Positions 25,973 to 34,580 of a DNA stretch of 64,000 bases are shown here, piece by piece. A model generated the notes under the pieces. The model ran no database searches, was not told the origin of the DNA, and saw only the letters and a list, made by a program, of their open reading frames with translations. Location: positions 3,348,001 to 3,412,000 of the forward strand of contig NZ_CP060723.1 of the NCBI RefSeq assembly GCF_014395225.1, read 5' to 3'. Source of the stretch: Pedobacter roseus (GTDB lineage: Bacteria > Bacteroidota > Bacteroidia > Sphingobacteriales > Sphingobacteriaceae). Positions within the stretch are counted from its first letter, which is position 1. The number at the start of each line of letters is the position of its first letter. The translations under genes and the position numbers were made by a program.

Positions 25973-26530
25973 ATGGAAAAGAACAGAAAAATTGTTGGTT
26001 TATGCGGAAGTTTGAGAAAAGGATCTTTTAATGAGATGTTACTTAAAGTGGCAGGCGGATTAATCCCCGAAGGTATCGAATTTGAAATTGTAGCCTATGA
26101 TGACATCCCCGTTTATAATGCCGACCACGATTTACCTGAAACTGAAGAGCGACCTGTAAGCGTAACTAAATTTAGGGAGGCTTTAGCCGCTGCCGATGCT
26201 TTTATTATCGCCTCACCCGAATATAATTATTCTATCCCAGGTGGATTGAAAAATGCCATCGACTGGGCCAGCCGCGGAAAAGATTCGCCATTGATGCATA
26301 AACCGGTTGCCTTAATGGGTGCTACACAAGGAATGTGGGGAACGGTTAGGATGCAAACAGCATTTTTACCCGTTTTTACCTTTTTGAATATGAATCCAGT
26401 TTTACAACCGGAAGTATTAATTGCACAGGCACAAAATAAGTTTGATGAGGAGGGAAATTTAACAGACGAAAAAACCATTTCCATTATCCAAAAGAAAATA
26501 GAAAATCTGATTTCAGCTTGTAAAGTTTAA
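25973..26530 (+). CDS. NADPH-dependent FMN reductase-family oxidoreductase
   Basis: A 185-residue flavodoxin-like protein. The FMN phosphate loop is GLCGSLRKGSFNEMLL (near 9-24) and the isoalloxazine loop SPEYNYSIPGGLKNAIDWASR (near 82-102), characteristic of the ArsH/AzoR/ChrR-like group. It reduces FMN, quinones or metal ions with NADPH in the cytoplasm. Substrate not predictable. Divergent from the transporter across 104 bases. Confidence 0.92.
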   Translation: MEKNRKIVGLCGSLRKGSFNEMLLKVAGGLIPEGIEFEIVAYDDIPVYNADHDLPETEERPVSVTKFREALAAADAFIIASPEYNYSIPGGLKNAIDWASRGKDSPLMHKPVALMGATQGMWGTVRMQTAFLPVFTFLNMNPVLQPEVLIAQAQNKFDEEGNLTDEKTISIIQKKIENLISACKV

Positions 26531-26849
26531 TCAACACCATAATAAGGTTTCTCCAAAAACCTGCCATTTCTGCTACCTTAAAATCTGACATTTATACAAA
26601 AAAAGTCAGATTGTCAATTTGTCATGCCTGAAAAATTAATCAATCGATTGATTTTTTGTCACACTAAAATAATATTGAATTAACATTAAATTCACATCTG
26701 ATTGTGGGATAAGTAGTTGACCAAAAACTGATTTTTTGATGACGCAGGTGATGTTTTTTGGCACAAGTGTTGACTTTTAGGCGAATATAGTCAGATATTA
26801 AAATAGTAAAAATTGACTATATTTTAATAACAAATAAATAATAAAAAAG
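26531..26849. other. 319-base gap upstream of a porin-like gene
   Basis: No gene seen. It contains AT-rich sequence with a possible regulatory inverted repeat at 26786-26821 close to the downstream start. An imperfect AAAATCTGACATTTAT / AAAAAGTCAGATTGTCAA pair lies at about 26580-26618. Confidence 0.5.
26786..26821. promoter_or_regulatory. Inverted repeat TATAGTCA-N20-TGACTATA
   Basis: Perfect 8-base arms at 26786-26793 and 26814-26821, 28 bases before the start of the porin-like gene. It could be an operator for a dimeric regulator or a 5' hairpin in the leader. Confidence 0.4.
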
Positions 26850-27452
26850 ATGAAAAAACTATTATTATCTTTAGTAGCAGTAGCAGGTTTAGTTTATGGT
26901 GCAAAAGCACAAACTGAAAAAGGAAATTTTATGTTAGGTGGTAATGTAGGTGTAAATTCTACAAAAGTTGATGGCGCTCCAAAAGCAGATTTCAACTTCA
27001 GCGTGTTACCAAGTGTTGGATATTTTATCAGCAACAATTTTGCAATCGGTACAGGTGTTGGTTACGAGTACGATAAAAAAGTAAGCAGCAGAACAGAAAA
27101 TGGTGCTTTTAAAGTTGCTCCTTTCGGACGTTACTATGTTGGTTTATCAGATCAATTTAAATTCTTCGGACAATTATCAGTGCCTATGGCTTTCGGTCAG
27201 TTAAAAGCAACTGATGTTAACGGCGATAACGCAGTTAAATTAGGTACTACAACTAAAATCGGTGTAGAAGTTGCTCCAGGTTTCGCTTTCTTCCCAACCA
27301 AGAAAATCGGTATCGAACTTTCGGTTAAAGGTTTAAGCTACGACAACTATACTGTTAAAGCTGAAGGAACTGGCGCTAAAGTTAAAACAAATACTTTTGG
27401 CTTAAACGCTGATACTTTTGCACCAAGATTAGGTGTTCAGTTCTACTTTTAA
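26850..27452 (+). CDS. Porin-family outer-membrane beta-barrel protein
   Basis: 200 residues. Signal peptide MKKLLLSLVAVAGLVYGAKA-Q, then strands NFMLGGNVGVNST, FSVLPSVGYFISNNFAIGTGVGYEY, FKVAPFGRYYVG, IGVEVAPGFAFFPTKKIGIELSVKGLSY and C-terminal APRLGVQFYF. This is the 8-strand OmpA/PorT-like barrel fold common in Bacteroidota. Codon use is biased towards frequent codons, suggesting high expression. The terminator at 27500 is shared with the convergent peptidase. Confidence 0.9.
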   Translation: MKKLLLSLVAVAGLVYGAKAQTEKGNFMLGGNVGVNSTKVDGAPKADFNFSVLPSVGYFISNNFAIGTGVGYEYDKKVSSRTENGAFKVAPFGRYYVGLSDQFKFFGQLSVPMAFGQLKATDVNGDNAVKLGTTTKIGVEVAPGFAFFPTKKIGIELSVKGLSYDNYTVKAEGTGAKVKTNTFGLNADTFAPRLGVQFYF

Positions 27453-27499
27453 TTAAACCTTCCTTCAGGAAATGTTTAATAAATGACTTTTTTTCAAGA

Positions 27500-27530
27500 A
27501 GCGTCCCGATTTGACATCGGGACGCTTTTT
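27500..27530. terminator. Bidirectional terminator
   Basis: Perfect 11-bp stem AGCGTCCCGAT (27500-27510) / ATCGGGACGCT (27516-27526) with T on the right and A-rich DNA on the left. It serves the porin-like gene (+) and the M28 peptidase gene (-). Confidence 0.9.
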
Positions 27531-27533
27531 GTT

Positions 27534-29186
27534 TTATCTCTTTTCTCTTATGGCTTTAAACTCAGATCCCTCTTTCCATTTCGGATAAGAATCTTCATTA
27601 CTGATGCGGTATCCCATATCAAAAAGCATCCTTACATCTTCGATAATGCCTGATAAATCCCAGGTTTTGGCATCAAAATTATCCTGCGGCGAATGGTAAC
27701 GGAATTTAGTAAAATCGGCCACTTGTTTTAATCCCCATTCTCTGCCGTTTTTGATGTTATCTACACCCGAACCGGTAAATAGTGAAGGTACACCAACTTT
27801 GGCCAGGTTAAAATGATCAGAACGGTAATATAAACCTGATGATGGTACCGGGTCGGGAACGATTACCCTACCCTGTTTTTTAGCAGACTCAGCCGCGTAA
27901 TCTTCCAGTTCTGATTGTCCGAAACCATACACCACGATATCTTTTGTTTTACCGGCGATGCCCATCATATCCATATTGATGTTGGCTACGGTTTTAGCTA
28001 ATGGGAAAGTGGGGTGTTTAGCATAAAATTCTGAGCCTAATAAACCCTGTTCTTCTGCGGTGTAAGAAATAAACAAAATGGTACGTCCGGGAGCTTTAGG
28101 CAGTTTTTTAAATGCCGAGGCAATTTCGAACAAAGCTGCTACTCCGGTGGCATTATCAACTGCTCCATTGTAAATAGAATCGCCTTTTATTTTTTCTCCT
28201 ACGCCTAAATGATCCCAGTGTGCCGAATAGATAATCGCTTCATCTTTACGTTTATCTCCCGGAATTTTAGCCAGTACATTATAGGTAACTGATTTTTTGA
28301 TGGTATTTTTAACTTTTAACGAAGTGCTAATGTTCAAATCGACCGCTTTAAAACCTTTCTTACGGGCACTAAGTGCCAGTTGATCAAAAGATTTGCCGTC
28401 CATTGCAAATAATGCTTTTGCTTTATCTAATGTAATCCAGCCCTCTACTACTGCCCTGTTCATCCCATTATCATCGCTTTGCAAAGTAAGTTTAGATTTC
28501 GACCAGCCACTGCGCACCACTGTCCATGGATAAGCTGCCGGTTCAGTATCATGTACGATAATGATTCCCGTAGCCCCCTGACGGGCAGCCTCTTCAAACT
28601 TATAAGTCCATCTGCCGTAATAAGTCATATTTTTACCTTTAAATAAAGTAGAATCAGCAAAACCAGGATCATTGATCAATACCACAACGGTTTTTCCTTT
28701 CACATCCAGATTGGCGTAGTCGTTCCAGCCATATTCTGGTGCTACAATACCATAACCTGCAAAAACCAATGGCGAATTGCTAATACTGACTTCATCTTGC
28801 ACCCTTCTGGTACCAGCAACAAAATCGGTGAGATAATTCAAAGTCAGGGAAGCATTTTTTCCTTTGAATACCATTTTATCTTCTGGTATAGATTTAATTT
28901 CCACCATGGGCACCTCCTGGAAAAAGCTCTTGCCATTGCCTGGTTCCAATCCCAGTTTTTCGAACTGCGCTTTTAAATAATTTATGGTTTTGGTTTCGCC
29001 ATTTGTAAAAGGTTTTCTTCCCTGTAAACTATTGGCGGCTATTACCGATAAATATTGAGTTAAACTCGAATCGTTAATGGCTTTTATCGCCAAAGAATCG
29101 GCACCAGCATTGGTACTTTTGGCATTTTGTTTACAGGAACCAAAGAAAAACAGCGCGCAGCCTGAAAATAGTAGTATTTTTTTCAT
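27534..29186 (-). CDS. M28 family aminopeptidase with PA domain, lipoprotein
   Basis: 550 residues. Lipoprotein signal with lipobox F-G-S-C (Cys18). A protease-associated domain (about 140-290: FAGYGIVAPEYGWNDYANLDVKGK) is inserted in an M28 catalytic domain. Zinc ligands are visible in SAHWDHLG, GAVDNATGVAAL, SYTAEEQGLLGS, NMDMMG and the late SDHFNLAKVGVP. It cleaves N-terminal residues from peptides in the periplasm or at the surface. It faces the convergent porin-like gene across a shared terminator. Confidence 0.93.
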   Translation of the reverse strand: MKKILLFSGCALFFFGSCKQNAKSTNAGADSLAIKAINDSSLTQYLSVIAANSLQGRKPFTNGETKTINYLKAQFEKLGLEPGNGKSFFQEVPMVEIKSIPEDKMVFKGKNASLTLNYLTDFVAGTRRVQDEVSISNSPLVFAGYGIVAPEYGWNDYANLDVKGKTVVVLINDPGFADSTLFKGKNMTYYGRWTYKFEEAARQGATGIIIVHDTEPAAYPWTVVRSGWSKSKLTLQSDDNGMNRAVVEGWITLDKAKALFAMDGKSFDQLALSARKKGFKAVDLNISTSLKVKNTIKKSVTYNVLAKIPGDKRKDEAIIYSAHWDHLGVGEKIKGDSIYNGAVDNATGVAALFEIASAFKKLPKAPGRTILFISYTAEEQGLLGSEFYAKHPTFPLAKTVANINMDMMGIAGKTKDIVVYGFGQSELEDYAAESAKKQGRVIVPDPVPSSGLYYRSDHFNLAKVGVPSLFTGSGVDNIKNGREWGLKQVADFTKFRYHSPQDNFDAKTWDLSGIIEDVRMLFDMGYRISNEDSYPKWKEGSEFKAIREKR

Positions 29187-29284
29187 TTATAAGGGATTAA
29201 TTTTTAATAACTGATCGTATATGCTGAAAAATACGAAGAAATTAGGAATATATGCATTTACATTAGAAACATTGCAATATGTTT

Positions 29285-29621
29285 CCCGCTGATCACGCAG
29301 ATTTACGCAGAATAAATCCATGCCACCAAACCAACCTCTGCGTTTATCATTTTAAATCTGCGAAAGAAAACATACGCAATATATTTCCCGCTGATCACAC
29401 AGATTCACGCAGAATATATTTACACAACACAAAAAAAATCCGTGCTTATCATCTTAAATCTGCGGGGAACAAAAACAATTAGGTTTCCCGCTGATCACAC
29501 AGATTCACGCAGAATATATTTACACAACACAAAAAAAATCCGTGCTTATCATCTTAAATCTGCGGGAGAAAACAATGAGCAACCGTTCCCGCTGATCACG
29601 CAGATTTACGCAGAAAGCGCC
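29285..29621. repeat. Noncoding tandem array with a period of about 101 bases
   Basis: CCCGCTGATCACRCAGATTYACGCAGAAT begins at 29285, 29387, 29487 and 29588 (periods 102, 100, 101). Each unit ends with AAATCTGCGGG or similar, so its ends pair as a hairpin. Units 2 and 3 are nearly identical; unit 4 is cut after about 34 bases and runs into the element at 29621. The short frames across it look like by-products. Confidence 0.85.
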
Positions 29622-29711
29622 GTCATCTCGACCGCAGTGGAGAGATCTATCTCGAGACAGATCTCTCGACTACTTTGAACCCGATAGCTATCGGGTCCGC
29701 TCGAGATGACG
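29621..29711. repeat. CGTCATCTCGA ... TCGAGATGACG palindromic element
   Basis: Complete member of the family at 22285: ends CGTCATCTCGA / TCGAGATGACG, inner GAGAGATCTATCTC / GAGACAGATCTCTCGACTAC, and CCCGATAGCTATCGGGT near the right end. Together with the array at 29285 it fills the 545-base gap 29187-29731; no gene is seen there. Confidence 0.85.
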
Positions 29712-29731
29712 AAGTCAAGAGAGAGTAAACT

Positions 29732-32557
29732 TTATCTCTTAATCAACTTAAATTTCTTCAATTGTTGCCCATTTTTATTGATTACCCCTACATAAACACC
29801 GGTAGATAGCGCATTAAGGGCAAACTTATTCGAACTTGTGGCTTTTTCTTCGAAAACCTTTTGTCCTAAAATATTAAATATAGAAAGGCTGTAATCTTCA
29901 AAAGATCCACTTAAAATGGTTAAATAATCGGCTACGGGATTGGGAAAGAAAGAAAACTGATCTGCTTTGAGAAATATTACTGAAACAAGGTCGCTCTGCA
30001 CCTGCCCATTGGCCGTTTCGAAAGTTACCCGGTAAAATTGTATACCTTCTTTAGGTTTATCATCAAAAATGGCATAATCAAGCTGATTTTGAACAGGCTT
30101 AGTCTGCTGTAAAATGCTGAATGTATTCGCACCTGTCTGTTTTTCCCAGATGATATTCTTCAAATCCAAAGTACTTCCAATACTCAGGTCAACCCTTATC
30201 CGGTTATCATCGGCTACTGATGCAAATAAACTCTTTACATAACAGGCAATTCCCTGTTGGGTATAATCGATGGTGTAACTTTTTAAACCTGTAAAACCAA
30301 CCCCATTGGCTGCTACTGCAAAGTATTTGCTCTTAATCTTACTGATGTCAATTTTCGTAATGGTATCGGTAAGGGTTAATACCGGGGCAAGTACGTTATC
30401 TACAATATGATAAAGTGTATAATCTTTAGCGCCAGGTTGCGGATTCCAGTTTAGTACAATGCCATCTTTGCATACATAACCAACTTTTAAAGTCCTTGGA
30501 CTCGAAATCACAAAAGATTGGCTCTGTATGGTATTGCCTTCAACTTCCATCCTGATGATCGCTTTCGAAAACTGGTCCGGTGCCGTCCAGTTGTAAAAAC
30601 CACTGCTAAGGTCAACATTCTGCGCAATTGATTTCCATGTTGCCCCATCATCGTAACTCACCGATAAATTTCCGGTTTTAGCGGAATAAGTATTCTCCCA
30701 ACGGATATAATTGCCTTCATTGGCAAAAAAGTATCCGTTTTGATCAGGACTGATAAACGAAAAGGTATTCTTAAGCTTATAACGATAAGCCAGTGCAAAG
30801 GCCTGGTTGTTTCCTTGTGTGATGCGATTACCTTTAATATGGATATTGTAAGTGCCTGCATCGGGATTATCCAAACTAACCTGCTGTACCGTATTAATTA
30901 AGTCTGCTTTACGCACTGCTGGCTTTGCTAGCGAATCTAAATGAGGATAGGTACTTAACACCCATGGTAGGGTTAAATTCCCCGAAGGATTTTCGAGACT
31001 TAAATCCAAACCATTAATCAGGCTTTGGGCGGCATTTACAGTTGCAGGCGGATCGTTCCACGTCATGGTAACTTTAACTTCAGCAACATTTGCCTGAATG
31101 ACCAAAGGCACAACCAGATCCTGGCTTTTAGCTACATTGTATAAAGAAACGCGGTTTTCGTCTAAAGTTTTTAACGCCTGAGCCACATTTAATTTGCCAT
31201 AGCCATATACAAAATCAACCTGCGGCGTTCCTAAATCATCGGCGGAATTTATTAAAGTTGCCCGGATCAGTGCCGCTGAAGCAGCTTTTTTATATTTCTG
31301 CTGATAAAACTGTTCCAATAAAACTACCGAACCACTGGTAATGGCTGCAGATCCCGATGTTCCGTCTTCTCCCAGGGCCACAAGCTCAGGTTTTACACGT
31401 CCATCATAAGCCGGCCCTTTGCTACTCAGGTTTTCAGAAATATTTTCCCGGTTAATCCCTCCTATCACCAATAAATTTTTAGCCTGCTTAAAATTACCCG
31501 TTAAATTAGCCCTGGCGGTTATTCCTTGATATAAACCAATTGATGGTGTTGATGTTCCTTTATTTCCGGCAGAAAAAACATGGATCAGGGTATCGGTTTC
31601 GAAAATCTGTTTATCATAAGCAGCTGCTTCCATACCATAATCGTTATCTATATCAGTACCATAAGAATGGTTCTGAACCTTAATCTGAAGTTTGTTCAAA
31701 TCGCTGACCGGATCGGGCATCAGGTTCGAAAAATCAGCATAAGCAAGTTTAGCCTTAGGCGCAGCGCCCAAACCGCGGATAAAAGAATTGCCGCTTCCTA
31801 ATGCCAAAGTAGCCATAATGGTAGCATGAGTGGTGGGTGTTGTACCAGTAAGCGCACCTGGCAGCGTTTTTCCTAATAAATCGAGATCAGTTGCATCATA
31901 CATCTGCTCTTTAAGTGAAAGATTAATGCCTGTGCCATCAATAGCTGGAAAAAGGCTGTGCGCATTCGAAATCTGGTTTAAACCGAGATCGAGTCCGTTA
32001 ATTACGACCTCTTCTTTGGCTACAGGCAAAACATCGGCATATAGGATGTCGTCTTTTTCCAATAGCGACATTAAATCAATTGGTAAAATATAAACGGTAT
32101 AAATATTATTGACTTTATCTATTGATTTTATACTTAAGGATTTAGCTGCGCCGGATAATGTATTGATAGCTTTAACAGCTAACCTAACCAGAATAGAATC
32201 TTTCTTTTTGCCGGCTTTATCCATCACTTTCATTAGCCTTTCACTCACTTTCCAAAGCCCGTTAGCTTGTTCCTGATAAACCACAATGTTAGAGAGGTTT
32301 GAAACGGCTGATTTCTGCACAATATAATAACCTCCCGAAAGCCTTTTTTTAGGATTTAAAGACCTGATTTCTGCAGGACTTAACTCATGGTTAAATCTTA
32401 CCAAAACGGGTTGATCATCAGTTAATTTTAAAGAAGTTGATGATTTAGAAATATATTTTTCAATTTTTTTTTCTATTCCCGCAGGTTGTATCTGTGCGTT
32501 TAAACGAAATACAGACAGACAAAAATATAAAACTAAAAATACAGTAGTGACTTTCAA
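29732..32557 (-). CDS. Secreted subtilisin-like (S8) protease with T9SS sorting domain
   Basis: 941 residues. Signal peptide (to about LNA-Q21), a roughly 180-residue N-terminal region, then an S8 domain. His is H244 in T-T-H-A-T-I-M-A-T, the oxyanion Asn is N332 in VFSAGNKG, Ser is S401 in E-D-G-T-S-G-S-A-A. The Asp strand reads GINLSLKEQM with no D-[ST]-G. After it come beta domains (pre-peptidase and fibronectin-like, about 480-850) and a C-terminal type A sorting domain (FSFFPNPVADYLTI, IFNILGQKV, LSTGVYVGVI, ending FKLIKR). T9SS would carry it to the cell surface. Confidence 0.9.
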   Translation of the reverse strand: MKVTTVFLVLYFCLSVFRLNAQIQPAGIEKKIEKYISKSSTSLKLTDDQPVLVRFNHELSPAEIRSLNPKKRLSGGYYIVQKSAVSNLSNIVVYQEQANGLWKVSERLMKVMDKAGKKKDSILVRLAVKAINTLSGAAKSLSIKSIDKVNNIYTVYILPIDLMSLLEKDDILYADVLPVAKEEVVINGLDLGLNQISNAHSLFPAIDGTGINLSLKEQMYDATDLDLLGKTLPGALTGTTPTTHATIMATLALGSGNSFIRGLGAAPKAKLAYADFSNLMPDPVSDLNKLQIKVQNHSYGTDIDNDYGMEAAAYDKQIFETDTLIHVFSAGNKGTSTPSIGLYQGITARANLTGNFKQAKNLLVIGGINRENISENLSSKGPAYDGRVKPELVALGEDGTSGSAAITSGSVVLLEQFYQQKYKKAASAALIRATLINSADDLGTPQVDFVYGYGKLNVAQALKTLDENRVSLYNVAKSQDLVVPLVIQANVAEVKVTMTWNDPPATVNAAQSLINGLDLSLENPSGNLTLPWVLSTYPHLDSLAKPAVRKADLINTVQQVSLDNPDAGTYNIHIKGNRITQGNNQAFALAYRYKLKNTFSFISPDQNGYFFANEGNYIRWENTYSAKTGNLSVSYDDGATWKSIAQNVDLSSGFYNWTAPDQFSKAIIRMEVEGNTIQSQSFVISSPRTLKVGYVCKDGIVLNWNPQPGAKDYTLYHIVDNVLAPVLTLTDTITKIDISKIKSKYFAVAANGVGFTGLKSYTIDYTQQGIACYVKSLFASVADDNRIRVDLSIGSTLDLKNIIWEKQTGANTFSILQQTKPVQNQLDYAIFDDKPKEGIQFYRVTFETANGQVQSDLVSVIFLKADQFSFFPNPVADYLTILSGSFEDYSLSIFNILGQKVFEEKATSSNKFALNALSTGVYVGVINKNGQQLKKFKLIKR

Positions 32558-32679
32558 TTATTATTTTATTATAAAATTTTGCTTACATGAATTATCTTCC
32601 CTAAATTAGGATTTATAAGGTAATCCACAAACATTATTAACTAACTTATTCAATTTAAAAAATTTCAAACCTAAACAAG

Positions 32680-33516
32680 ATGAAAAACACCAAATTTTTA
32701 TCGATCGCAGCTGCATGTCTTTTATTCACTACTTTATACTCTTGTAAGAGTAATAATACAGAGAATGCGGTAGAAAGCAAAACTGATATTACAGCTGACA
32801 AATTATCACAGATCAAATCATTAGGCTTTAGTACAGACAATGTACGTAAGATAGACGAAGGATATCTGGTAGAAGGCGACATCCTTTTAACAGATGATAA
32901 TTTATCAGAACCTGCCGCAGGCGCAAATTTAAACATTGCCGAAACGGAGCAGTACCGCACCACAAATGTTGTAAAATCGTTACCACGCGTAATTACAGTA
33001 TCGGTTACCAATTTGCCACAGGTATATAGTGATGCAGTAAACACCATGATTTCGAGATACAACTCGTTGGGTTTACGTATTACTTTCCAAAGGGCAAGCG
33101 CTGGAACAACCGGAAACATTAATGTTGTTGGTTTTAACGAAGGACCAAGCGGAGGTTTTATTACTTTAGGCTCTGCGGGCTTCCCTACTTCATCAGGTCA
33201 ACCGTTCAATCAGATCAGAATGAATACCAATTCGGCAGCTTATGGTTCAAACCCTAATTTATTGTACCTGGCTTCAGTTATCCAGCATGAAGTTGGTCAT
33301 TGTATCGGCTTCCGCCATACAGATTACATGAACCGTGCATTTAGCTGTGGTTCAAGCGGTGCAGGAAACGAAGGTGCATCTAATGTGGGTGCGGTAAGAA
33401 TCCCGGGAACACCTTCTGCTCCAGATGCTGCTTCATTTATGTTAGCTTGTTCTAATGGTGGTAACCGCACCTTTAATGCAAACGACGTAATTGCCGTTAA
33501 TTACCTTTACAAATAA
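32680..33516 (+). CDS. M57-type (HEIGH) zinc metallopeptidase, lipoprotein
   Basis: 278 residues. Lipoprotein signal with lipobox near L-Y-S-C (Cys23). The N-terminal pro-region has a DNVRKIDEGYLVEGDILLT signature typical of the group. The metzincin-like motif HEVGHCIGFRHTDYM (near 206-220) supplies three His and the catalytic Glu. A late SFMLACSNGG segment and ANDVIAVNYLY end match the dual-action HEIGH peptidase family. Divergent from the S8 protease across 122 bases, so the two secreted peptidases may share control. Confidence 0.9.
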   Translation: MKNTKFLSIAAACLLFTTLYSCKSNNTENAVESKTDITADKLSQIKSLGFSTDNVRKIDEGYLVEGDILLTDDNLSEPAAGANLNIAETEQYRTTNVVKSLPRVITVSVTNLPQVYSDAVNTMISRYNSLGLRITFQRASAGTTGNINVVGFNEGPSGGFITLGSAGFPTSSGQPFNQIRMNTNSAAYGSNPNLLYLASVIQHEVGHCIGFRHTDYMNRAFSCGSSGAGNEGASNVGAVRIPGTPSAPDAASFMLACSNGGNRTFNANDVIAVNYLYK

Positions 33517-33554
33517 GATCAAAACACCCAAGGATTACCTAAAAACCTAAGAAA

Positions 33555-33588
33555 AAGCCTCACGATGTAAAAATCGGGAGGCTTTTTT
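33555..33588 (+). terminator. Terminator of the M57 peptidase gene
   Basis: Stem AAGCCTCACGAT / ATCGGGAGGCTT (one mismatch), 33555-33566 and 33573-33584, followed by a T run. Confidence 0.85.
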
Positions 33589-33775
33589 TATACAGTTATT
33601 GTTTTCAGCCACGGATGCACGGATTATTACGGAGGTATTTTTTAGATTATTATAAAAAAATCAGAATATTTTTCAACAGGTTAACACTATTTTAAACGGT
33701 TCGTGGAGATACGAACCATGGCTATTTGCTAACCATAGATACACACAGATAAACATATATATTTTTTATTCGTTA

Positions 33776-33808
33776 CGTCATTCCCAACCCGATTGGGAAT
33801 CTTAATGC
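33776..33808. repeat. Second copy of the TTCCCAACYCGATTGGGAA palindrome
   Basis: Matches 2175-2208 with two to three differences, including the flanks CGTCA and TAATGC. Confidence 0.8.
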
Positions 33809-33894
33809 AAAAAGCCTTTAAACTACAGTATATCTATATTGTTAGCTTTTTAAACACAAATATTTAGTCATTGAAAGTATAGAAATTATTTTTT

Positions 33895-33963
33895 AACCAC
33901 AGATGAGCACAGATAAACACAGATGGTTTATTTATCTGTGTTCATCCTTTTCATCTGTGGTTA
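33895..33963. repeat. Complete AACCACAGAT ... ATCTGTGGTTA palindromic element
   Basis: AACCACAGATGAGCACAGAT-AAACACAGATGG then ATCTGTGTTCATCC-TTTTCATCTGTGGTTA; the two halves are inverted and nearly complementary. Half or partial copies: 6319-6347, 8413-8441, 9900-9930, 33728-33752, 34070-34095. The surrounding gap 33517-34136 has no gene that I can see. Confidence 0.8.
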
Positions 33964-34136
33964 ATGATAAGAAGCTAAGGCATGGGTATAAAAATGGTCA
34001 TTGTTACCATAGGCCAATATTGTTATTCAATGTTGTTCGTGAGGACAAAAAACCATCGCAACTAGTTTCTAACAACAGATAAACACCGATATTAACCGTG
34101 AACTGTACCGATATTTTTTATTTATGCTAGAAAAAG

Positions 34137-34580
34137 TTAATCGGCAACTTCTTTAATAAACTTACCGTTGGCATCGTACCATACATTAACATCAGGTGTA
34201 CCTTCAATATCTATTTTATAGGTTATTTTCCCTGCAGTATTAATCCAATCTACATCATCAATCCTGCCTTTTGGATATTTTGCTTTGATATTTTTGCCAA
34301 TTACTGCCGGAAGCTGTGCATTTGGAATATCTTTCTCGAAAGAAACTGTTTTACCTGTAGCAGTATAGGTGGCTTTATGATCTACCTTTCCCAAGTCAAA
34401 ATCGACCTCATAATTTGCGCCTTTCTTTTCCCAATCTGCATCTGTTGCTTTTGGATAAGCTTTGCTAAATGCAGCTTTAACAACCGCAGGAACATTTTTT
34501 TGATCAATATCTTGAGCGCTGCTGCTGGCAATTCCTCCAACTAAAAGGAATGCTGCCATAATTGTGCTTTTGTAATTCAT
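34137..34580 (-). CDS. Secreted PepSY-like (DUF2874-type) protein
   Basis: 147 residues from MNYKST (34580). I prefer this start because a signal peptide follows at once (AAFLLVGGIASSSAQ), whereas upstream in-frame ATGs to 34742 give an unlikely leader. Two PepSY-like repeats are visible: VPAVVKAAFSKAYPKATDADWEKKGANYEVDF and, near 90-140, LPAVIGKNIKAKYPKGRIDDVDW...ITYKIDIEGTPDVNVWYD. Such periplasmic proteins are widespread in Bacteroidota; inhibitors and ligand binders have been proposed. Function here unknown. Confidence 0.8.
   Translation of the reverse strand: MNYKSTIMAAFLLVGGIASSSAQDIDQKNVPAVVKAAFSKAYPKATDADWEKKGANYEVDFDLGKVDHKATYTATGKTVSFEKDIPNAQLPAVIGKNIKAKYPKGRIDDVDWINTAGKITYKIDIEGTPDVNVWYDANGKFIKEVAD

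Noticed and set aside
29279..29678. Two short frames with repeated FPADHTDSRRIYLHNTKK wording
   Set aside because: They are translations of the 101-base noncoding repeat; the frames are cut by unit boundaries and run into another repeat element.
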